58,818 nt of DNA from contig RSEH01000281.1 of NCBI GenBank assembly GCA_006503475.1, forward strand, positions 1-58,818, written 5' to 3'. Positions 51,084-58,818 of this stretch are shown piece by piece. A model generated the notes under the pieces. That model did not search any database, was not told the DNA's origin, and saw only the letters and a list, made by a program, of their open reading frames with translations. Position 1 is the stretch's first letter. Each line of letters opens with the position of its first letter. A program made the translations under genes and the position numbers. The stretch comes from Stentor roeselii. Taxonomy: Eukaryota; Ciliophora; Heterotrichea; Heterotrichida; Stentoridae.

Positions 51084-52604
51084 TTAAGGTCCATCAACAA
51101 ACCTCATACAAATTTCTTCAAATTCCTGATAATCGATGACTCCATCTCCATTTTTATCAGCTTCTTTTAAAATCTCTCGATACATTGTTTCATCAAGAAC
51201 TCCTCCGATCATTTCCTTTAATTCACTCAGGTCGATTTTTCCGTCTCCGTTTAAATCAAATGTTTTGAATGCGCTTTCAAGTTTTTTTCTGCTAAGAGTT
51301 CTTTGCCAATCCATTGCAGCAGTAAGAAACTCTGAATATTCGATGAAGTCACTACCGTCTGCATCACATTCTTCGATGATTCTTTCAATATCAAATATTT
51401 TTGAGTATCTCACTCTTTCTATTCCTTGAACAATCTCCTGACGACTAAGTTTTCCATCTCCATTAACATCCAAAATCATAAAAGCATTTTGAAGAGCCTT
51501 GAGTTCCTGCTGAGTAGAAAGATGAGAGACAATAAACTCAAAAGTAGCCTGTTGAATTTTAACTTGTGAGCGAAACTTGATCATATTTTTAACAGAGTCC
51601 AAATTAATCTTACTTCCAAGTCCATGCATATTAGCCTGAATCCAAGGATGCATAATAATTTCCTGAGCCATAGGCCTTTTCGCAGGGTCCTTCTGAAGTA
51701 GCCAAGAAACCAAATCCTTGGCATCTTGAGTGACTTTATTCCACTCAACTCCTGAAAATTCCAAATCCTTTTGAACAATCTGAGCAATAGTCTGACTTTC
51801 CTTATTCCCAATAAAAGGTAGATACCCACAAAGCATAACATACAAAATGACTCCACAGCTCCAAACATCACTTTTTTCTGTGAAAACTCCACAAAAAACT
51901 TCAGGAGCAGTATAATGAGGCTATTTAAAAGTTACTTGACCATACCTCCTGGCAGGTGACGTTGGAATATTCACAAGTCGAGAGATTCCAAAGTCAATTA
52001 CTTTCAATGGTGAGTTTTTTTGACTATCAACAAGAAGAAGATTTTCTGGTTTCAAGTCACGATGAAGGACATGATGTGAATGACAGTAGCTGATAGCTGA
52101 GATTATTTGATACATATAACGAGCTGCTTGCTTTTCTTTAAACTTTTCCAGTTCAACGATTTTGTTGAAAAGTTCTCCTCCTGAGAAGAGTTCAGAGACG
52201 ATGTGATAACAACGGTTGTCTTGGATGACTTCAGTGATTTTTATTATGTTTGGATGGTCGAGCTTTCGAAGAATGTCTACTTCGAGCAACATGTTTTTTA
52301 CCTCTGAAAGCTTCACGAAGGACTTCATGATTGTTTTCATTGCGCGCTCGACACCCGTCGCTCGGTGGACTACTCGACGAACACATCCGTAGGCGCCTTC
52401 TCCGAGGATTTCTTTTACTTCGTAGTGATCTACCACATGGCCTACTATGCACTTGATGTGCTGACGGGTTAGGATACGAATCACGGTTTTACTACGACCG
52501 TCACGACGTTTGAATGGCTCTGCTCCTTGTAAGTTATCTTCGAGTTTTACCTCTTCGGGAGATAGCTCTTTTTCGGAATTGACTAGAGAACTGCAACAAC
52601 CCAT
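51084..52604 (-). CDS. Calcium-dependent protein kinase, CDPK (501 aa, 2 exons)
   Basis: Exons 52604-51936 and 51920-51084 join across a 15-nt intron to give 502 codons. It starts MGCCSS, a myristoylation and palmitoylation signal. The kinase domain (about 61-330) has GEGAYGCV, HRDLKPENLLL, DFGISR and, across the splice, GQPHYTAPEVF. A junction helix (about 345-375) leads to four EF-hands with calcium-binding loops DVNGDGKLSRQE, DADGSDFIEYSE, DLNGDGKIDLSE and DKNGDGVIDYQE. This is the standard CDPK layout of ciliates, apicomplexans and plants: calcium directly activates the kinase, here probably at a membrane. Confidence 0.95.
51921..51935 (-). other. 15-nt intron of the CDPK gene
   Basis: The coding strand reads GTAACTTTTAAATAG. 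Removing it restores the conserved kinase motif PHYTAPEVF, strong proof of the splice. Confidence 0.95.
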
Positions 52605-53300
52605 TTAATTTTATTAGGCGTATCGTAAGGAGGTTTGGAATGGGTTTAGCATGTGGGGATTGTGGATCACGGGAAGATAGTTCAACTCAATAATCTATAT
52701 AAGTTCTACCAGATCTTTAAATATTTTTTGAACACCTCACTAAAATTGTTGTTAAAAGGAACTCAATAAATTAAAATTCCAAAACTTTATCTTAATCAAG
52801 GAATTATTTGATTAAAGTAAGGAAAATTTGGTCAATTTTGATAGAACTTAAATATTTTTTTTTTCGATATATTCTAGTTTTTAAGAATTAAAGGAAAGAG
52901 AAGCCTCATTTTTAACAAATTTCTTTATTCTTTAATTTAAAATCCTGAGCCTATCATAAAGCCTCTTAGAATTATTCTAATAATAACACGAAAATAAAAG
53001 CAAATAATGAATTTAAAGAGTTTTAAAGTTTGATTATCTTATAATAATTTTAAGTATCTTAGCGAATATTTATATAAAAACCAAGAAGTTTTTCGTTTCT
53101 TGAAGAAAAAATCAATTTATATTTAAAAATTCACCCATCTATTTTACATTTAGTCTCTTCAAAGTCATTCCACAGCTTGTCATTTCTGTATTTAAAATTC
53201 TTAAAAGTAGACACCTATTTAAAATATTTCTATCTCTTAATCAAATCTCAGTCAAGTCGATTTCTAAATTCATGATAATCATTGTTGTCACAGTCTTTAG

Positions 53301-53942
53301 TGCATTAACAACTTCACTTGGATCAAAAACTGGCCAGACGACTCAGATAATTTATTAGAAGAATTGAGCTTCAATTTTAGATTTTGGTTATATCAAGTGT
53401 TAATAAAAAGAACAAATTCAGAAGAAATAATAACCAGGTCCAATGATGATGCCTATACCAGAATACTCCTGGTGTCAGAAAGTTTAGAATGCAAGTTTAC
53501 TATCTTTTACCTTCAAAAGGCTTGACAGTTCTAATCATAAGCTTTAAGAAGTAAGTATAAAGAGTTTTTATTGGGTTATATATAGAATCTAATGGAAGAT
53601 TTCAATTAGCATCCTTACTATTGTGTAGAGTTTGCTAATCAGCGAGCGAATTGATATCAGAAGACTCGAGACTCAATCGCGATTTGAGTAGATTGAAAAG
53701 TCCCAAGATTTGCATACTATTCACAAAACATTTTCATAGTAATACTCTTGCGATGCTTGACCCAGTTAGTTTAAATAGAGGCTGATGAATGGAAGTCTCC
53801 TCTGGAATCGCTTAACTTGATTAAATTTGATATGCTTGATAATATCCAGACTTTGAGAATATTGGCAGATCCCATATTGACTGGCATAGTGGTGAATGAA
53901 GTTCCTGGTAGAGCATTTCTTTTGATGTGTTTTAGAGGTGGT
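53301..53942 (+). pseudogene. Weak coding relic, several open runs in one frame
   Basis: Open runs of 74 codons (53301-53522) and 56 codons (53775-53942) lie in the same frame, separated by a stretch with about nine stop codons. No canonical 15-nt intron links them. Across the whole block the stop density is only slightly below the random expectation, so this may not be a gene remnant. No family was recognised. Confidence 0.15.
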
Positions 53943-54203
53943 TAAGAAAATATAATGATTTCCATGAGACTTGATTGAGATTGGCCTCGTTGCTATTGGG
54001 TTTCAATTATTAGTTTTAATGAAAAAGACTCAAAAGGCCTTTGTTCATTGATTTTTGTATAATTTTAAAAAAAAAAAGGATAAGTTTCATAAACTTTAAG
54101 GAAATGATTTGACATCGTGATTCACCTAGAATAATTCATACAATTTTCATATTAAGTAAATCTATTTAAATTCTAATTTCCTTTAGTTAAGCGAATATAA
54201 TAA

Positions 54204-54809
54204 AGCCAAACAGAACAAATCGCATATATTCTCTACCTTCAGGTAAATAAAAAACGCAAAACCAACTACCCAAAGCCAGGTCTTTTTCAAGACCAAAGCA
54301 AAAATTCAAACCCTCAAGCGTTTCTTAATAACTTAATTTCAAATCCCAAGTCATCTTCACCAATCATCCTTTCTTAAATTGCCATGTTGACCCAAGTTCA
54401 AATTTCAAACGATATAATTAAACGAATGAATGAAGAGGATAGAAGACGGCTATTTAATCATCAGTTTCGTTAAATATCCAGTCTCTCACTAAATTTCACA
54501 GGAAAAGGCTTGAATTCTGTTTTTCTCGAAGAAAAAATTCAAAAAATAAGCCACTTTTATGAGAGATTCAGCCCGAAGGTAGAGAAGGATAATCTCTACA
54601 ATAATGTTCCAGCCTATGAAAACCTCGAATTCGACGCCATCTTCTATTCTAAATTTGAAGCCAATTTCAATTCTGAATTTGACAAAGCAGTGGTAACAGT
54701 ATATAAACTTCTTTTACAATTTATCCCTAAGGTAGAGAAGGATAATCTCTACGATAATATAGCAACCTATGAAGATCTTGATTTTGCACAATCTTCTATC
54801 TGGACCTAA
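54204..54809 (+). pseudogene. Broken reading frame with a 51-residue internal repeat
   Basis: One frame runs for 202 codons with only two internal stops, both TAA (54375 and 54471), before a terminal TAA; about 15 would be expected by chance at this base composition. The text is hydrophilic and protein-like (KRMNEEDRRRLFNHQFR, FLEEKIQKISHFYERFSP). The motif PKVEKDNLY(N/D)N occurs twice, exactly 153 nt apart, and the matching DNA differs by about three bases in 33. No 15-nt intron removes the stops. It is probably a recently decayed gene; function is unknown. Confidence 0.5.
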
Positions 54810-56590
54810 AAAATAAATTATTAAGATTAAAGGCTATTTACTTTGAGAAGAGAAAACTTAAACAATGATAATAAAGGTCCTATTGATATCTCTTAAAAAT
54901 AATTAACGAAGACGATAATACCAAGTCCTTTAAAATATTAATTAAATCTAAATATTTCTGATTTTTTCTTCCTTTAAAAGACTGATGTTTGTTTTATAAT
55001 CTTCGATAGTGGGTCAAGTCAGATCTACAGAGATTTTTTTCTTGTGAAAGGCTTTTTAAGTTAATTGAAGATTTTCATATTCAAATTTCGAGAGTTTTAA
55101 CTCTCAATAATTACAAAAGTCGTTTCCTCTCTGAAAAATTTCTTAGGTTTATATTAAGTATTATTAATATCAAGTTTTGAAAAAGACATAACTTGTGTAT
55201 TCTTGCAATTCATCACAGTCTGATCTTCGGAATCTCGAATTTTTTTCAAGATATTTTTCTTTCAGTTTCAAAAAATAAATGATGATTGACAAAATTTTAA
55301 CTATTTTTATGTACTTGTCAATTAGAATCGTTGTTTTAATTTTCGTTTAGGTTGTTCTGCAAATAACTTTAATTTTTTCTGAACATTTCAAGTTCTAGAT
55401 CAACTGAGTAGAGTGTCTTCGTAACTTGTTCTAAAGCAGAAGAAAACAGCAGGTATTTAAACCTAAATGAAAGTTACTAGCGCCACTTCAGTCAATTTTT
55501 CAGCTTAAAATTTAGATCCAACTTCTCACTTTAAAACTCTTTTTTTGCAGGCCATATCCATAGCTCACCTTTAAAATCTTAAATTAATTCAGTCCGGATT
55601 AAAAAATCCTTAAAACCATTCCTTTTCTCATTTCTTTGATTTTTAATTCGACCTCTACTTAATCGTTGTTAAAGTCTAAAATTTTCATGATTTTTCATCT
55701 TTTCCCCTAAACCTTAGGATATGTTTCAAATTTAAATTTTTATCGATTTTTCGATGACCCAGTCAATGAAAGAGTTGTTTTCAAAGTTAATCTAAACAAT
55801 TTCTACTAAATTCGAGTCACTTCGCTAAAATGGATAATTCATGAGAACTGAAAGTTGTTTATTTAGGTGTTCTAGCAGCTGATTCCTTTTTATGATAAAA
55901 GAACTCGCTGAGAGCATAAATAATTCACAAATGAAGAAAAAATTCCAGAGGATTAACTATTTTATAGAGCATATCTCGAATAAAAAAATTCAAAAGCATT
56001 AGAGAGATAATTTTTTTAAAGAAAAAGCTTATTGTTACTACCTAGGGCTCGAAACAGAAACTTGAGGCCTTCTGAGTCCATTTCATTTTCATGAATGTTG
56101 ATTTTTTCACGAAATCGAAGCCTTCTTTAAGCATCCAACATTTAGGCCATAGCTGCTCATTGTTTTTTCTGCAATCATAAAGTCGCTAAGTTGTTGAAAG
56201 AAAGATATTTGAGTTTTCATGAGTTAATACTGAATTTTTTGACATCTTAAATCTTCAGCTATTAAATTTAACTTTTTTTAAATTACAAATATTTCCTATC
56301 TAGTTTTTAGATAAAATACCAGATTGATTCATTTTAAATGATTTTTGTTGCTGACCACTAGAGAAAAATGCTAAAATAATTTTAATAAAAGAAAATTATT
56401 TAGTGAATTTTTCCTTCTTCTTGAATTATCTAATATAATCACTAACTAAAACCTAAATATAAACTCAAATAACTAAAAAATAAATTAAAATATCAAAAAT
56501 CAACAAGAATGACTACAACTAAAAATAATTCCCATAAACCATCAAAAATCCAAAACCATCTAAAATTTCTCTAATCATTAATAAACTTAC

Positions 56591-58818
56591 TTAACTATTC
56601 CTCAAAATGATATATTTGAAAGACCTCGAAACCGCAAAAGCTGCTTCTGTTTTATCAACAGTCTCAACATCAGGCATGATTTTCGAAGAAAGTAAAATAT
56701 TGAAAGACTCCTTAGGTTTCAAAGGTACTTTTCCAAAAGGTGCATGCATGAGACTAGTGATTTTATGAATATTAGAAGTAGAATAAGTTTTTTCCGGCAT
56801 GATCTTATCAAGTGCTTTTTCAATATGATTAATGTTTACATTTGAACTGCTTCCAAGATAAGACTTCAAAGTCGAATCATCAACTTTGTTTAACCCGAAG
56901 CTGTTTGTAACAATATTTAAAAATTTCAAAGCTTGATCAAGATTCGCTCCAATTTCTTCGTCATTGTCAGTGTCAGATACATCTGAGGATGAAGGAGTAT
57001 TTGCTTTGAGGACACTCATTTTCTTTTCTTGTCGCTTTTTCATGTGCTCGTCTAATTTTTCTTTCTTTTTACGAGCGGATGAACTGGGATCTGAGGATGA
57101 GGAACTTGAGGAACTTGAGGAACTTGAGGAAGAACTTGAGGAGGAGGAACTTGAGGAGCTGGAGGATGATTTTGATTTCTTTTGGGATGATCCGGACTTT
57201 GCACCTACTTCGATTTTAGAAGACGCTCCTGTTTTAGCAGATGCTCCAATTTTTGCAGAAGCATCTATATTTGCAGACGCTCCTATTTTCGCTGATGCTC
57301 CTATTTTCGCAGAAGCTCCTGCTTTCCCTGCGATCACTGATTTCTTTTTACTTGAACTACTAGAGGAACTACTGAAACTTTTCTTTTTAGCAAGGTTGAT
57401 ATTAGTTTGAGGGACTGTTTTTTTCACATCAACACTTGGCGCCTTAACCGCAACTTTTTTATTTTTGTTTGAACTTGAGGAGCTTGATGAGCTACTGGAA
57501 GAATTTTTCTTTGCAATAGTGGCGACAGTAGGTCCTTTGATTTGTGGTTTGCTGATTTCAACAGTCGGCTTAGATATTCCTGATTTTTTCTTTGAACTAC
57601 TCGATGAAGATGATGATGAAGATGATGAAGAACTGGATTTTTTCTTCATTCCGATGTTTACTGAAGGAGCTTTAACTTCTGGTTTGTTGATGATGGTTGA
57701 AACTGGCTTTGCTTCTGGCTTGCTAACGTTCACTGAAGGAGCCTTTACTTCTGGCTTGCTAACGTTCACTGAAGGAGCCTTTACTTCTGGCTTTTTGAGG
57801 TTTAATCCTGAGTTTTTTCTACTTGAGCTGCTTGATGAGCTACTTGAACTACTTGAAGAACTGGAGGACTTCTTTTTTGATGAGATCACGGGCGGCTTCA
57901 CCTCAGGCTTGTTAATTATTGGAACAGGTGGTGCAGAAATATGTGGTCTTACATTAGTTCCTGATATTGAAGGCGCATCTGGCTTTTTAATATCTCTTGC
58001 AGGAGGTTTAATTCCAATTTTCTTTTTTTTACTAGAACTGCTCGAAGAACTACTGGAAGAACTGCTAGAAGATTTCTTTTTCAGTCCAAGACCAATCGAA
58101 GTATTAGTCGCTGGTTTTTTCACGTCTATGGCAGCCTTAACCGAAGTGTTTCCAACGATTTTTTTCTTTTTACTTGAAGAGCTGCTTGAAGATGAACTTG
58201 AAATTTTCTTGAATCCGAAGCCAGTTGAAGGAGGTTTAACTTCTGGATTCTTTATCTGAACTGAAGGTTTGATTTCAGGTTTCTTTACTTCTACTGAAGG
58301 TGGTTTGATCGAAATATTTTTCTTTTTATTTGAGGAAGAGTCAGAAGAACTTGACTTTTTCTTTCCTCCGATGTTTAGATTTGGTTGTTTTGGATCAGTT
58401 TTCTTGATTTCAACGGAGGGTTTAGTGATTGTTCCGCCTGGAGGCTTAAATCCTATTTTTTTACTGCTTGAGCTACTGGAAGATGAGCTGCTCGAATTTT
58501 TCTTGTTTCCAACATTTACAGAAGAAGCTGGGATTACTGGTTTTTTTACTTCAACAGTAGGAGGTTTTATGGCTATTTTCTTCTTTTTACTTGAACTACT
58601 GGAAGAAGAGCTGCTTGGTTTTTTCTTGATTCCGGCATTTACAGTAGGAGGTGTAATTTGTGGTTTTTTAACTTCAACAGTAGGAGGTTTTATGCCTATT
58701 TTCTTCTTTTTGCTTGAGCTACTGGAAGATGAGCTGCTTGGTTTTTTCTTGATTCCGGCATTTACAATAGGAGGTGGTGTAATTTGCGGTTTTTTAACTT
58801 CAACAGTAGGAGGTTTTA
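56591..58818 (-). CDS. Ser/Lys low-complexity repeat protein, N-terminus beyond window (at least 742 aa)
   Basis: The frame is open from the right edge to a TAA at 56591. Most of the protein is a repeat: poly-Ser tracts of 8-24 residues flanked by KKK, then a hydrophobic-basic stretch (IGIKPP, VEVKKPEVKAPSVN). About ten or more units are visible. One stretch has KIGASAKIGASA repeats. Ser codons are mixed (AGC, TCA, TCT, AGT), so the tracts are kept at protein level and are not simple DNA slippage. The C-terminal 170 residues are more ordered, with an acidic patch (SDVSDTDNDEEIG) and a folded-looking region (LDQALKFLNIVTNSFGL...). Ser/Lys tracts recall Nopp140/SRP40-type phosphoproteins, but acidic blocks are mostly missing, so no family is assigned. 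Confidence 0.8.
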   Translation of the reverse strand, partial: KPPTVEVKKPQITPPPIVNAGIKKKPSSSSSSSSSKKKKIGIKPPTVEVKKPQITPPTVNAGIKKKPSSSSSSSSSKKKKIAIKPPTVEVKKPVIPASSVNVGNKKNSSSSSSSSSSSKKIGFKPPGGTITKPSVEIKKTDPKQPNLNIGGKKKSSSSDSSSNKKKNISIKPPSVEVKKPEIKPSVQIKNPEVKPPSTGFGFKKISSSSSSSSSSKKKKIVGNTSVKAAIDVKKPATNTSIGLGLKKKSSSSSSSSSSSSSSKKKKIGIKPPARDIKKPDAPSISGTNVRPHISAPPVPIINKPEVKPPVISSKKKSSSSSSSSSSSSSSSSRKNSGLNLKKPEVKAPSVNVSKPEVKAPSVNVSKPEAKPVSTIINKPEVKAPSVNIGMKKKSSSSSSSSSSSSSSSKKKSGISKPTVEISKPQIKGPTVATIAKKNSSSSSSSSSSSNKNKKVAVKAPSVDVKKTVPQTNINLAKKKSFSSSSSSSSKKKSVIAGKAGASAKIGASAKIGASANIDASAKIGASAKTGASSKIEVGAKSGSSQKKSKSSSSSSSSSSSSSSSSSSSSSSSSSSDPSSSARKKKEKLDEHMKKRQEKKMSVLKANTPSSSDVSDTDNDEEIGANLDQALKFLNIVTNSFGLNKVDDSTLKSYLGSSSNVNINHIEKALDKIMPEKTYSTSNIHKITSLMHAPFGKVPLKPKESFNILLSSKIMPDVETVDKTEAAFAVSRSFKYIILRNS

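Larger units (their letters stand above)
52605..56590. other. 4-kb gene-poor region with coding relics
   Basis: This is the longest stretch without an intact gene. It is AT-rich, with two areas that keep a reading frame better than chance (53301-53942, weak; 54204-54809, stronger), listed separately. In the frame I followed, 54810-55950 shows stop codons at about the random rate. No tRNA, long hairpin or array was recognised. Confidence 0.6.

Noticed and set aside
53766-53781. 16-nt GT-AG segment joining two open runs in the 53-kb relic
   Set aside because: Length and branch position differ from the eight good introns, and no upstream splice links the first piece to a start.
54810-55950. Continuation of the 54-kb frame read with TAA/TAG as Gln and TGA as Trp
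   Set aside because: It looks protein-like when stops are replaced, but stops occur about every 14 codons, as expected at random for this composition.
1-58818. Reassigned genetic code for the whole window
   Set aside because: Genes of over 1000 codons contain no TAA, TAG or TGA inside, and TGA, TAG and TAA all end genes at sensible places.

Overview
The window looks like macronuclear DNA of a heterotrich ciliate that uses the standard genetic code, most likely Stentor or a close relative. Three things point there. (1) Eight introns can be placed directly, and all are exactly 15 nt (GT...TAG with an A at position 10); 15-nt introns are a heterotrich hallmark. (2) TAA, TAG and TGA all end genes, and none occurs inside the long reading frames, which argues against Blepharisma (TGA = Trp) and Condylostoma (all three stops reassigned). 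(3) The DNA is AT-rich, genes are very tightly packed, and the families are ciliate-like (SK channel, CDPK, NEK kinase, giant Cys-rich surface protein). Genus and species are inference.

Layout. 1-2935: the N-terminal part of a chymotrypsin-fold protease (cut by the left edge), a decayed partial copy of it, and a nonsense-riddled coding relic. 2936-12736: one four-exon gene for a 3251-aa surface protein (signal peptide, LamG-like domain, about 47 Cys-rich repeats, multi-pass membrane tail). 12737-18707: a GC-richer island with consecutive hairpins (candidate ncRNA), then two near-identical tandem-WWE proteins flanking a small 109-aa gene. 19305-30201: TOP3B-type topoisomerase, coiled-coil genes, a large CCDC17-like protein, a minisatellite, a TMEM69/DUF3429-like membrane protein and a C2H2 protein. 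30289-43681: a dense run with a RING protein, the RNA polymerase I second-largest subunit, a Rab GTPase, an oxysterol-binding-related protein with a tiny acylated protein beside it, an LRR/coiled-coil protein, an SK-type potassium channel and a NEK kinase. 43713-52604: a secreted protein, a START-like lipid-binding protein, tRNA-Lys(CTT), a DExH helicase with a C-terminal zinc finger, and a CDPK. 52605-56590: about 4 kb of gene-poor DNA with coding relics. 56591-58818: the C-terminal part of a Ser/Lys low-complexity repeat protein that runs off the right edge.

The genes are mostly unrelated housekeeping, signalling and cytoskeletal functions, not an operon or one pathway. A calcium-signalling flavour (SK channel, CDPK), lipid transfer (ORP, START-like) and cilium/centrosome-type proteins (CCDC17-like, NEK, LRR/coiled coil) recur, as expected for a ciliate.

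The most unusual large-scale signal is a by-eye alternation of G/T-rich and A/C-rich blocks (roughly 300-1000 bp) on the same strand. The blocks switch inside genes at third codon positions and ignore gene orientation. ORF boundaries were read by hand from the sequence; family assignments rest on motif recognition, not on database searches.
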